Positions 11,263-22,793 of a stretch of DNA of 64,000 nt are shown here, piece by piece. This DNA is from Laguncularia racemosa (lineage: Eukaryota > Streptophyta > Magnoliopsida > Myrtales > Combretaceae): positions 1,054,001-1,118,000 of the forward strand of contig JBBMOL010000196.1 in assembly GCA_037954665.1 (NCBI GenBank). Reading direction: 5' to 3'. Both the position numbers and the translations under genes were made by a program. The notes beneath the pieces were generated by a model, which was given only the letters and a program-made list of their open reading frames with translations, was not told the DNA's origin and did no database searches. Each line of letters starts with the position of its first letter. Positions within the stretch are counted from its first letter, which is position 1.

Positions 11263-12339
11263 ACTTGGTTACAGCATTACCAAAGACAAGGGTTGGATAT
11301 GAAGCCATATAGGTAATTGTAGATCAATTGACTATATCTTCTCATTTTTTACCTATTAAAATGACCTACTCCTTAGATAAATTAGCCAGGATCTATCTTT
11401 AAGAAATCGTGAGACTCTATAGGGTTCTGCACAGTATAGTATTTGATTAAGATCCATGATTTGTGTCGAAGTTCTAGAGAAGTCTACAATATGCTCTAAG
11501 GACGAAACTGTAGTTTAGCACAATGTATCACCCTCAAATGGATGGGAAATCCAAACAGATGATCCAAACATTGGAAGATATGCTAAGGGCTTAGATTTCA
11601 AGGATAGTTGGGATTGACATTTGCCGTTGGTCATATTCGCTTACAACAACAACAATCACTCGTTGATTAAGATGGCCCCTTATGCAGCTTTATATGGAAG
11701 GGAATGTAAATCTATGTTATATTGGAATGGGATCGAACGAAGTACAATTGGGCTAGACTTGTTGCAAGAAATGATAGACAAGGTTGCTACCGTCAAGTAA
11801 TGAATGAAGGAAACTCAAGACCACTAGAAGAGTTGGGTAGATTTGAAGAGAAGAGAGATCGCGTTTCTACTGGAGGAACACGTCTATCTGAAGGTCACTC
11901 CAATAAAGGGGACAAGAAGGTTCGGAATGAAAGGAATGCTAACTCTTAAATATATAGGGCCATATGAAATTCTAAAAAGAGTTGGAGAAGTAGCCTGTTG
12001 CCTAGCGTTGCCTCTTCAACTATTAGGGCTTCATAACATCTTCTATGTATCGTTGCTCTAGAAGCACATTCTAGATCCCAACAGAGTGGTTCAGATGGAC
12101 ATCTTAATGATACGGCCAAACTTAGCGTATTAAGAACATTCCATTCGAATTCTCGATACTTAAACTCGAGAATTGCACAATAAAACCATTCGATTCATTA
12201 AGGTGCAATGGAGTCAACATTCTAAATGAAAGGCCACCTAGGAGAAGGAGAACATGATGAGAGAGAGATATCCTCAACTCTTTGGAGATCTAGGTATGTT
12301 CTAAAGTTTTGAGGGCAAAACTTTTAAAGGGGGAGAGAA
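11263..12339 (+). pseudogene. Chromovirus A integrase C-part and chromodomain, decayed
   Basis: This continues the integrase cut at 5911: VTALPKTRVGYEAI, then DQLT and HFLPIKMTYSLDKLARIYL, and later FSTMYHPQMDGK. The GPYEILKRVGEVA module (near 11960) is the integrase C-terminal domain. Near 12150-12290 a chromodomain-like stretch is legible (IRFIKVQW, then ATWEKE and MRERYPQLF with stops between). A chromodomain directs insertion to marked chromatin in this clade. A polypurine tract (AAAGGGGGAGAGAA) ends the region next to the LTR. Frames shift several times. Confidence 0.8.
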
Positions 12340-13696
12340 TGTAAAATCCACGAAACTCGCATCATTTAATATTTGAATAAATAAAAGAATTTACTAAAAG
12401 ACTCAATTTTAGTTTGCAAAAATTTAAATTGAAATAATTAATTTCATAGAAAATAAATCATAGATAATATTAGGATAAATAATAAAATAAATTAAAATTA
12501 TAAATTTAAGATTGTCAAATAAAAACTTTAAGTAAATATTTATATTGAGAATAATTAAATTAACTTAAACATAAAATTTCATAATAAAATACCTAAGTTA
12601 CTAAATTCAAGAAAATCACCACGCACAAGAAACGAATTGAGAAAATTTTTAAAGCCACATATATAAATATAAAAACCCTCATTTCTAGAAGGCCCCACGA
12701 TAAAGCAAAACTCCCAGAACAATACGAAAAGAACAAGACCAAATGGACGAAGAAAATGAACAAGGGAGAAAAAGGGAATTTCGAAGAAAAAAAATTCAAG
12801 TCACTTTCAAATCACGATTCAAGACTACAAAGTGACTGCAAATTAATTAGACTAATTTTATATGAAAAAAAATTATTTTTAGGATTTATTTATAATTATT
12901 ATATATATATAAATTAGAATTTAGCTTGGAAACTTGTCAAAATAGCTAAAAAATCATTAGATAAAATAATATGAAGCATGAATAGAATGCGATAATGTAT
13001 TTTTTTTAGGCAAAGAAATTTTCCTTGAGAATATATCCAAGGATTATTAGGATTAATCTTGAAAAAAATGAGAGCAAGATAAATAGAATCATGTTACACG
13101 TACTTTTATTGCATGTATTATTCTTGTTTGACATGTAATTTAATTTGTTGTGTATATATATTTATATGTCTATATCGAAGTGCCTAGGAAATTTCGTAGT
13201 TGATTGCGATATTATTGTTGTGGCCCTTGTCAGTCGTTGCTATTATGGCCGACTGTGTTTTATTTATTTATTTTTATTTATCATTTTCTTGTGCTGCTAC
13301 TGTTGGTCCCGGCTTCCTTTCCTCTTGTGATGTGTTGTTTGTGTGAAAACAAGTCCAGCGTGCAGTTGGCAAGTTATATATATATATATATATGTGGAGG
13401 ACTACGAGAGACGTAGAGGGAGCCGGCGTTGGAGAGAATCACGTGGACCTTCCAGCAGGTTGGCGACTTTTATATCTCGCTGCTCAAGTTGGACGGGTGA
13501 TTTTCCCAACGCCCAACTACCTTTTTTTTTTTTTTTAAGTAAGAAAAGAGGGAGTTTGGTATTAGGAAAATGACACGGTGTACAACTTGAGCAGGCGAGA
13601 AGGGAAACTTGAAGGCAGGGGAAGAGGGAATTATGTGGGGTTGCCATAGCTGATCTTTATCGTTGATATATATTTATATATGTATAGTAGTTATAA
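12340..13696 (+). repeat. 3' LTR of chromovirus A (right end uncertain)
   Basis: It begins TGTAAAATCC directly after the polypurine tract. From about 12420 to 13060 it is similar to 14150-14870, showing a second, longer relative next door. It is very AT-rich, with a TA microsatellite at about 13374-13393. The right boundary is a guess: the next TGTC start fitting a related LTR is at 13697. No gene is supported; open frames here are AT-rich and have no recognisable domain. Confidence 0.6.
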
Positions 13697-15597
13697 TGTC
13701 TTGAAAATTTTGGAAAATGATATAAAAATTAAAAGAAATAAGTAGAATAATAAATACTTTTAGGCGAGATAGCGAGAATGACAATTTTGCAATATTAAAA
13801 ATTTTAAGAAATTTATAATGAAAAATTTTAAAACACTATGATCCATTAATACTATTTTAATAATTTATATATAACAAAAAAACTTATGATAACTAATAAT
13901 AGGCTTTAAAATAGAAAAATGAGGAAAAAAGTGAAATCCATTTGATAAAGATAACAAATAATGAGAATTAGACATAGAGAACAATCGGAGAGAATAATCG
14001 TATGCAAGGAAAAGAGATAACAAGCTTAGAATTACAAATTATATGAAACATATTACTAAATAAATTTTGGAAACAAAGTAAGTTAGAAAATACCTACATA
14101 TAGGTATATATACAAATAAATATAAATATAAATAAAAACAATTGCAAACCGTAAATTTAGTTTGTGCAATTTAAATTAAAAGAATAAACTCTTCGAAATA
14201 AACTCTTCGAAACATAAATTACGAATAATATTAGGTTAAATAATGAAATTAATTGAAATTATAGATTTAGGATTTTCAAATAAAAATTTCGAATAAATAT
14301 TTATGTTCGGAATAGTCGAATTTGCTTAGACTTAAAATTTTGTAATAAAATACTAAAGTCGCAAAAATTACGAATATCGCCGTATATATGAAATTAAATG
14401 TAAAACCCTAAAATATAAATAATTATAATATAATATATATATTAAAATAATATAGCAACAGGTTAGCAAAAAAAAAAAACCCAAAACGACATAAAAAGGT
14501 AGAAGCCACCAAAAGACACGAGAGAATGCGAGAGACGAATAGAGGAGTGAACGAGAGGAAAATGGAAAGAAAAAGGAAAAAGGAAAAAATAAACAAAAAA
14601 AATTCATATCTCGCACATTGTTCTTCGATCGACGATTTGAGACTACCAACATGTTCCTTAAGGTGAGTGTAACTCAATTAGACTAGTTTTTTTTGCAAAA
14701 TAGGGTTAATTTTCAAATTTTAGGTATAAATACCAAATATATGTAAAAATTAGTATTTTGGCCTAAAATTAGTTGTAATAGCTAGAAAAATACTAGATAG
14801 GGTAATCAAGACCATGAATAGTATGTAATGATGTATTTTTCCCTAATTTTTAAGAGAATCTTGTTATGAGGTTCTAAAAGTCTATCTAAGAATTCGCTAC
14901 CCCATGGGAGAAACCAGAATTACTCCTAGCTTTAGGTCGCCTACATCTCATGTGATTCATACGGTTGGTCCAATCTATTGTTGTGATGGCAATCCCTAGG
15001 CATCCTTGATGAATGCCTACATAAACAGTATGTTTGTGGCCAAGCAAAACGGCATTCAGTACATTGCATTCTCTTCTATACCTTATGGTTTCTATGGATA
15101 TCCTTTTGATGAGGCCACCTCAATAGCCATTTCTACCATTAAAGAGATTGCTAATGGCTTAAAAAAGGTTAAGGAAATATTAACTCGAAAGTACTTGAAG
15201 ACTATTTCGATTGAAGTCGAAGAAAATGAGACCTTAGTGAGTAGGACTCCGTGATGTGTTATATTGTGTGTATAGTTATTGCTTACGTGTGCCTTGTGAA
15301 TTTGTTTATCATATAACTATATAAATATATATATGTATATGTAATAGGTGTTGGAATGTGCTGTGCAATCCCTTTCCCTTTGTGCATATGACGATTTCCA
15401 TTGTCATTTCACCATGAATGAGAATATATATATATATACAAAATGTTGTTGGCTACTAGTCCTTCTCTTTCGTTGTGTGTGTGTGGGTGTCAGTTTCTAC
15501 TCGTTGCCTAGTTCTTCTTTTTTTTTTTACTCTCCCTTATGTGCATGTGTGTGTGAAGCCCCCTCATGTAGTGTATCAATTGGCTATATATATGCCT
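13697..15597 (+). repeat. Diverged chromoviral LTR-like DNA, left of the viral array
   Basis: It starts TGTCTTGAAAATTTTGG, the style of this LTR family, and shares a block with the chromovirus A LTR. It contains the macro-domain fragment and ends in a TATATA run where viral DNA begins. Similar GTGTGTGTGAAG and TATATA-rich DNA resumes at 41244, so the array probably split one LTR. Full LTR limits cannot be set by eye. Confidence 0.5.
14886..15196 (+). pseudogene. Macro-domain (ADP-ribose-binding) protein fragment captured in LTR-like DNA
   Basis: Macro domains bind or hydrolyse ADP-ribose derivatives. One frame shows the family signatures in order: GETRITPSF, SHVIHTVGPIY, then NAYINSMFVAKQNGIQYIAF, GFYGYPFDEA and AISTIKEI. 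These match the middle and end of a plant Appr-1''-p-processing-type macro domain. The glycine-rich ligand loop normally near IS-C-G-IYGYP reads IPYGFYGYP, so the conserved Cys-Gly is altered. A TAG at 14997-14999 breaks the frame after CDGNP. The N-terminal half with the catalytic Asn loop is absent. It has no intron in the covered part, so it may be a processed or transduced copy. Confidence 0.8.
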
Positions 15598-16030
15598 TGT
15601 TGTTTCTGTTTGCTTTCATAATGTTCTGTAATGCTCATTAATGTTTAATGAAGTAAACATTTTTATATTTACTTGATTAATTTAATTTAGAAAGAACAAG
15701 CCCCACTAGTCTTGGCACTGCTACCTGTAGTGGTTATTATTCTTGCAATTTATTTTCTCCACACGGACTGGCTAAGCCGCCTCTTGGAGTTTTATTTTCT
15801 ATAATTTACTTAATGTTTTAATATCTTAAGTATATTAGTTGGAAACAAGTCGTTGAGGGCTACTGGTCCAAAAGAGATACCTTGAAAAAGGGATTCTCGT
15901 TGCGATTTACAAGACAACGCCACGTACTTTCGATATTTTTATATTTTTGCAATTTTTACTCTGATTGTTTAATGATTATCTACTTTTCATAATTCATCAT
16001 CTCTATACAAGCAATTAGGCTAGTAAGATT
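15598..16030 (+). other. Viral noncoding leader fragment, plus orientation
   Basis: This matches 40507-40945 of the plus copy (TTTCTGTTTGCTTTCATAAT near the start, then the TGGTCCAAAAGAGATACCTT block). It forms the left edge of the array next to a TATATA run and flips at about 16031 into minus-strand ORF2. No coding capacity is seen. Confidence 0.8.
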
Positions 16031-16446
16031 AAACCATGCTGTTTATAATCAAAATAATTATAAATGGTGAGGTATGGTACCGGAGGTGTCAATGGGTTAA
16101 TTTTGAACTTCTGGTTTTCATAGGGTTTGCCAAGCCAATCACAAAGGTTAATGACCTTATGGATTCTGGCGGTTGAGTAACTAATTACTCCATTATTTTC
16201 AAAATGTTTAATTGAAATAGAACCTATTTCAATTAAGATTCATTTATAATATTCCATATTCTTTAAATTTTCATATGGAATAAAGAAATCATTTTCAGGA
16301 AATATTTTCCTACCAAATTCGTAAGGATCCTTTTCATGCATTCCTTTCTCTATGGAGAAGACATATTTGAAAATATCCTTGACATAAAATTTTGATTTTG
16401 GGAAAACGTTTTGAGGGACTAATGCCTTCTTAGAGGAAGACGCCAC
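16031..16446 (-). pseudogene. Viral ORF2 fragment
   Basis: This reads as the middle of ORF2 on the minus strand, starting SSKKALVPQNVFPKSKFYV and reaching the NPL-type stretch near 16100, with a stop at 16240-16242. It matches 38790-39200 of the plus copy. It is joined on the left to plus-strand leader and on the right to an ORF1 piece, so it is a rearranged fragment. Confidence 0.8.
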
Positions 16447-16600
16447 CTCTGTAATATGAGCATTTTGTGATGATTTCTTAGGACATTGATTTCTTCTTCA
16501 GAAGGTGATTCAATATCATTACATTGAATCCCTTCTTCTTCTGAAGATGAAGGTTCATACGAAGAGTATCCTATTTCTGTAATGGGTATCCTGTTACTTC
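16447..16600 (-). pseudogene. Viral ORF1 fragment (acidic linker after the zinc finger)
   Basis: A short minus-strand piece reads EIGYSSYEPSSSEEEG and continues through the acidic linker to EEEINVL. It matches 26680-26790 of the minus ORF1 and lies between zinc finger and protease in the intact order. Its join to the ORF2 fragment shares TTAG with the ORF1 copy, consistent with microhomology joining. Confidence 0.75.
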
Positions 16601-17827
16601 CAAAGGGCACTAATACCAAACAAGGATAGGAATGCCAGGGGACACTTTCCAAAAGGAAATGAGACCTAAGGAGAAAGTCTAGAGCTAACTAAACAATCCT
16701 ACCAGCCTAATTTCTTGTATAGAGATGATGAATTATGAAAAGTAGATAAGCATTAAACAATCAGAGTAAAAATTGCAAAAATATAAAAATATCTAAAGTA
16801 CGTGACGTTGTCTTGCAAATCGCAATAAGAATCCCTTTTTCAAGGTATCTCTTTTGGACCAGTAGCCTTCAACAACTTGTTTCCAGCTGATATAGTTAAG
16901 ATATTAAAACATTAAATAAATTTCAGAAAATAAAACTCCAGGTGGTGGCTTAGCCAGTCTATGTGGAGAAAATAAATTGTAATAGATAAATTGCAAGAAC
17001 CGTAACCACCACAGGCGGTAGTGCCAAGACTAGTGGGGCTTATTCTTTCTAAATTAAATTAATCAAGTAAATATAAAAATATTTACTTCATTAAATATTA
17101 ATGAGCATTACAGAACATTATGAAAGCAGACAGAAACAAACAACACATTAAAAAAGAAAGGAGGTGAGAAGCAGAGATGAAGAAATATAGAGGATGGAAG
17201 AAGATTATGGTAGATGGTTAGTAACAAGATAATTACCTAAGTATGTTTGTGTACTTAAGGCCTATGGTTCATCAACCATAGAAGAAGATGTTAGTGTTTA
17301 GGATAAAGAGTGGATAGGAGTGTATGGAAGAAATGACCGAAGGTCGGTGGCCGGAGGTGAGGAAGAGAAGTTAGATGGAGAAGAGTGTTTGTGAGTTAAA
17401 GGTTTTGAGAGGTCTTAAGGAGTTCTTAAGTTCTTCTGGATTCTAAAATTTTTTTGATGCCTTCTGAATGAAATGGCTTCCTTTTTTTATAGAATCTACA
17501 TTTTCACTGCTTAAACAATAAAAGTACTTTTTACTATAGTAAACAGTGATTTTCTGTTGAGAATATTACTGTTTGAACAGTAATTCCCAGAGAATTTTTT
17601 GGTGGAAAAGGTTTACCCATCATTCAAACCGTAAAAGACAGTTTGGTCCATTGGCTTTGGTGATGACACCATGGGATATTATTCCGTAGATGACGGAGGA
17701 GTGTACATTACATTATACCATTTATAATGGTATATCAATACAAAAAATTAGTATAGTATTTTAATACTATACTTCATTAATTCTACGTATTTTGCTACAA
17801 GTGTAACAAAATACTTACATTTGATTC
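16601..17827 (-). promoter_or_regulatory. Viral noncoding region of the downstream minus unit, with TATA box
   Basis: This matches 29990-31190. On the minus strand it holds the hairpin cluster (about 17700-17820), a TATAAAAAAAGG promoter box at 17480-17491 and the leader. The expected tRNA-Met site near 16610 is cut short: TTTGGTATTAGTGCCC is all that remains before the join to an ORF1 fragment. It would have driven pregenomic RNA in the virus. Confidence 0.75.
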
Positions 17828-18782
17828 CTACAGACTACCTAGGTTGATGCTGGAGCAATCATCTTCATTGCTTTGTCCACTGTACATTGATTCAATGGAA
17901 TCTTCAACATTGGTCTTCATTTCTTCATCGGTCTTCTTCAATTGAGCCAAAGCATTTTCCAGAACTTCCTTTAATTGCTCTGAATTTTGGGTCTTGGCCA
18001 TTGATGACATTAAGAAACCTCTAGCATGAGGAAATGGAGTCTATGCACTTCCTTGGGCAACGCTTCTCTATTTAGTTAGCCATTGGTCGATTGTTGAATC
18101 TTTCACCTTATCCCACATTTTGAATCCGTCGCACCATTTGACCTTGAATCGCCTAGAGAGGACAGGAGTCTAAGTACATCAATCTGGTTTGTGCCCAAAG
18201 AACCAGGTCATTACCCATGATATACCAATGTGCATATAGTATAACATGGTTTATTGAACATATATTCATGAGCATTAGGCTCATAACATTTTACGAAAAG
18301 ATTGAATCCTTTCTTGGCACTTTCATGAACTATTTCCTTAATAGCCCCATATTCATCCCACCAGTGTGTAAACCAGTAAGGAAGGTTTTTTTAAGGACAT
18401 TTTTCAAAAAAGATGAGCCATATATGGGATTCTTTTTGGTTCATTTTGAGAAAAGCATTAAACCACGCCTATTTATAATCAAAATAATTATAAATGGTGA
18501 GCTGTGGTACTAGAGGCATTAATGGGTTAATTCTGAACTTCTGGTTTTCATAAGGTTTGCCAGGCCAATCACGAAGGTTAATGACCTTATGGATTTTAGC
18601 GGTTGAGTAACTAATTACTCCATTATTTTCAAAATGTTTAATTGAAATAGAACCTGTTTCAATCAAGATTCTTTCATAATATTCCATATTCTTTAAATTG
18701 TCATAAGGAATGTGAAAAAAATTTCAGGAAATATTTTCCTGGCAATTTCAAAAGGATCCTTTTCATGCATCCTTTTCTCTAT
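17828..18782 (-). pseudogene. Viral ORF2, 3' part, cut off by a retroelement
   Basis: Minus-strand ORF2 from NMEYYERILIE (18690 region) to the stop at 17828-17830. The last part (about 18010-17828) is a clean open stretch with a Lys/Glu-rich, probably coiled-coil segment (KEVLENALAQLKK). It continues from 23988 once the element 18783-23987 is removed. There are several frame breaks in the middle (around 18050-18450). Its biochemical role is unknown. Confidence 0.8.
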
Positions 18783-19976
18783 TGATGGGAAAATTTCTGA
18801 CACCGTCAACCTCTTCAGAACCCAATTTGGATGATTAACCAAATTGCTCATATTTTACCTTATGTCTTTATTTCTAATAAAATTTGAGAATAATCTTACA
18901 GGTACAATTATATTTCTCTATGGGATGCCAAAATGTCCTACAACTTCAGTTGGACACAAAACATTTTTCAAGATAATAATCAAAGACCCGCTGCGATTGT
19001 TCTCTATTCTGAGGCAATGGATCATGAAGACTTATGTTATTTTGTATCTTGTAAATGTTTATTGAACTATTTTGGTTGTATTTTGGTTTTGGGAAACTTT
19101 TATTTCTTTTTAACTTTCATTTAGGGTAAGCCACCTTAAAAGTGGCAAACATGTAATTTTGAGCACTATTTAACCCTAGGAGTAGCAAGTATAAATACTT
19201 GCTTAAGAGAGGGCTTGAGGGGAGCTTATTTTTGTAGATTAAACACTACATTTCATGTGAGAATTAGGGTTCTTACCTTTGTTCCAAACTCTTATCAATT
19301 TTAATCCCAAGAGTTGAAATTGTGACGAGTGCAACATCTTGAAATTGTGAGTTATATCAATTTCATTTCGTTGTGATTTCTTTTCTTCTCTAGTGTGTCA
19401 TATCTAGGGTTGAATCAAGATAGTTCTTGGTCAGAAATACATATTATTATTCACGAATTCTTGTGTTTATTTGAAGTACTTATCAATTTGATTTGGATCA
19501 TCATTGAAGATTACACTTGAAAACGTATTCTTCTCTATTGGAAAGGAATTCTTATAATTAAGGTTTTCTTTGTCATTTGTGGATTATTTGCGTGGATTAT
19601 ATGAGATTAGGGTGTTGTTAGAAGATATTATGATTGTGGTATTATAATTATATCATTGGATATTTGGATTTCATCATATCTTCATTAGGGTTCATGTGAA
19701 ATTGCCCTTTGTGGATTCGATGATGCCTTGACTTGAGATTATTTTTCTTAAGTCTTTTATATGTTCTTAATCTTGGTTTTAGGCACATCATTTTTTTGGT
19801 AACAAAGCTATGTCATATTTGGATTCAAGATTGAACACATCATTGTTGTCGAATTGGTTCAAAAGCATTGAGATTTGATGCTAATGTTCATGAGATTGAA
19901 GCTAGTTTGAATGACATTGTTTAAGTGTCTTTCAATCTTGGTTTTTGTGTGCTTAAACTTGGTTTTAGGCACATCA
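18783..19976 (+). repeat. 5' LTR of the gag-pro-only CRM-like element
   Basis: It starts TGATGGGAAAATTTC and ends TTTTAGGCACATCA. TATAAATA at 19190-19197 lies 407 bp from the start, the same offset as in the 3' LTR. A second AGGCACATCA followed by a PBS-like TTTTTGGTAACAAAG lies inside it at 19781-19806, 186 bp before the true end. Confidence 0.93.
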
Positions 19977-19983
19977 TCTTTTT

Positions 19984-19996
19984 TGGTATCAGAGCC
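19984..19996 (+). promoter_or_regulatory. Primer binding site, initiator tRNA-Met
   Basis: TGGTATCAGAGCC begins seven bases after the 5' LTR end and is complementary to the 3' end of initiator tRNA-Met. Confidence 0.88.
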
Positions 19997-20900
19997 AAGT
20001 TGAGAGAAGGGATTGGTTGTATTTGATTTCGTGGAATTGATCATCAATTAGGGTTGATCAAGTGAAAACCGCAAATTGTGTTATTGTTTTTGTTTTGAGA
20101 TTACAAAATTACCTTGGCTTGGAATTTAATTTGTTGATTGTTGGAGTTGGTTTGGGAAGGTTATTGCATCATTTTGTGGTCACTAATTTACGTGGAAGAG
20201 CAGAAGTACAAAGTGTAGTTTACTTTAGCAATTTTTTTGGAACTTGCAAAACTTACCAATTCTTGCCGTAACTAGCTTGTGGCATGAGGAGGTTGTGTAG
20301 TTTGTTGTTTTTTATTTCCATTGTGTAATTCTGAATTGGTGGAGTACAATTTTCATATTACATTGAGTTTTGATTAGTAAGGAATTATTCGAATTCAAGA
20401 CATATGCAATTAAGTTGTGGGAGTTAATGATTGCTATTTGAATTTAAATTCATTGTTACCAATTGAGGAAGGCTTGCAATAAGTGAAGTTGTTTGAATTT
20501 CAAATTGAAAGTTGCTGCCTATTGTGGGATTCGGAATTCATTTGTGGAAAGTCACTTATTAGTCTTTTGTTTTCATTATTTGCCGTGGAATTTGAAATCT
20601 ACTTGTACTTAATATCAATCTTGTTGTTGCCGTGGAAGTAACACATCATTATTGTTGTTGTTGCTTGTGTGTTGCCATGGAGTGACTTGTGGAAATTAAA
20701 TTTGTTGCACCGTGTAGTTGTGGCGTGTTGTGGAGAAGAGTATTACACGTGAGTTGCAATTATATAATTGTAACATTAAGTGGGTTTGTTTGTTTGTCTT
20801 TTGTAGTTGCTATTGTGTGGAGTTTAGGGAAGCATAGTAGTGGAAGTGTGTACCCTTGAATCAAATTGTTTTGAGGAACAACATATGGGAATCTACAAAT
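19997..20900 (+). other. Long leader of the gag-pro-only element
   Basis: About 900 bp between PBS and the gag start. It is T- and G-rich with several GTTGTTGTTGC-type runs. Short open stretches occur, but none has family similarity. Confidence 0.6.
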
Positions 20901-22793
20901 ATGTCAAATGACAGTGTGAATGGGGGATTGGGTGAAGAAGCCAATAGCCAGGTTGGTGGAGGTCAGGGTCGTAATGTGGCAGGCGAGAGAACTTTGGAGG
21001 AACAACTTCAGGAGCTTACTACTATAGTTGCTACACTGGCAACTAGAGTTGATAGGATGACTTTACCACAACCACCAGTGGTAAACCAACCGGTACCACC
21101 TCGATTAGCTCCACAAAACCCTCATCGAAACAGAGTAGTGGGAGATGGGAATTTAAATAGAAGGATGGGTGAGGAGCATCTTCTAAACAAGGAAGAAAGG
21201 GGATGACAATGTTGGGGTAAACCTAAATCAGAATAGGGATTTTAGGCCACCTCGGGGTTTGGAGTATGTGAAACTATAGATGCCATCCTATGATGGTAAG
21301 GGATCAGCAGATGAATACTTAAATTGGGAGGATAAGGTTGAAGGTCTCTTCGAATGTTATGAGATCAACAACAGTACCAGGGTCAGATTGGCTACTGTTG
21401 AATTTATAGGGTATGCTGCACTTTGGTGGAAGAATCTGATCATCAACAGGCATTGGGATGGAGAAGTTGAGTTTCAGACCTGGAGGGACTTGAAGAGGTT
21501 GCTAAGGAAAAGGTTCATTCCTGAGCACTACAAATAGGAGTTGTTTATGCGACTGTAAACCTTGAGGCAGGGGGGTAAAATAGTGGATGATTATGTGTAG
21601 GAATTTGAGACCCTTATGATTAGGTGTGGGTCTGTTGAGCCTCCAGAACAAACTATAGCATGATTTATCTCAGGTCTAAAATATGAGATAGCGTGTATTA
21701 TTGAGTTGCAGCACTATACTACACTTGATGAAGCTATTCAATTGGCCTTAAAAGTAGAGAGACAGAGGAGGTCCAACTTCTTTAAGGCTCCTAGTAGTAG
21801 GCCCAATATTGTTAATAGACCTATCTCAGCCAACGGTCGATCAGGGGGAACAAAGACGGTAAGTGAGGGAGTCAAGGTAGTAGACACTACTACCCCAACC
21901 ATTATAAGAGAAAACTTACCCATTGGGAAGGGTAAAGAGGTCATGGCACCAGAAACGAGGCAAACTATTCCCAGATCTACTAGTGGGAAAGCACGCCAGA
22001 TAAAATGCTTTAAATGCATGAGATTTAGGCTTATGGTTGCACAGTATCCAAATAAGAGGGTGATGACTGTTATGGAAGACACTGGAGAGGATACTGAGGA
22101 TAATCATGATCAGATTAAGCCTACAGATCTACCAACAGCACTGCAGGAATATTATGATGATCAGAATGCAAACACGCCTAAGGAGCATACAGGAGGGAAA
22201 TATCTACCCCTTAATGTGTTACGTAGGATTTTATCCACATCTCCTAATACCAGTGATATTCAGAGGGAGAACATATTTCATACCTCTTGCAGAATCAGAG
22301 GAAACCTTTGTGTACTCGTCATCGATAGTGGTAGTTGCACGAATGTTATATCTGCTGCACTGGTAGACAAATTACAACTGTTTACTATACCACATCCTCG
22401 TCCTTATCACTTGCATTGGCTAGATAATAGAGGTAGTATACATGTTACCCTCAGGGTCAAGGTTCCTGTAAGTGTCGAGCAGAACTATCATGATGAGATC
22501 CTTTGTGATATAGTTCCTATGCATGCATTCCATTTGCTGTTGGGTCGGCCTTAGTTGTATGATCGACGGGTGATACATGATAGGTTTGAAAATACCTACA
22601 TGTTCAGCATGGGCGAGTCACGCATAGTTTTATTACCGATGATTCCATCTTAGGTCCAGGGTTTTCAAAAATAGATTAGGAATCCATCCACTACCATGGT
22701 TAGCCGGAAGAGCAGGACAACAGAGATACTAGGGTTCAGTTCCACAACTGATCCTCTAGATTTGAGGGCAAATCTTTTAGAAGCTCGAGGAGA
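20901..22793 (+). pseudogene. Gag-protease polyprotein, CRM-like, broken
   Basis: The chosen start is the ATG at 20901 (MSNDSVNGGLGEE), in frame with the N-terminal coiled segment (EEQLQELTTIVATLATRV). A frameshift lies between 21180 and 21280. The gag core follows (MPSYDGKGSADEYLNWED, then WRDLKRLLRKRFIPEHY). Stops at about 21535, 21556, 21598 and 21661 each fit one C-to-T change. The zinc knuckle is degraded: C-F-K-C is kept but the His and last Cys are lost (near 22005-22050). Protease has VIDSGSCTNV (22321 region) and HLLLGRP, then a TAG. The frame ends with DLRANLLEARGDD, the extreme C-terminus of pol, and runs into the 3' LTR. Confidence 0.88.

Noticed and set aside
12593..14677. Several hydrophobic open frames in the chromoviral LTR region
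   Set aside because: They sit in AT-rich LTR DNA, overlap on both strands, start at arbitrary codons and show no domain or conserved motif.
19971..19996. GGTATCAGAGCC as part of a tRNA gene
   Set aside because: No cloverleaf or A/B boxes nearby; position right after an LTR marks it as a primer binding site.
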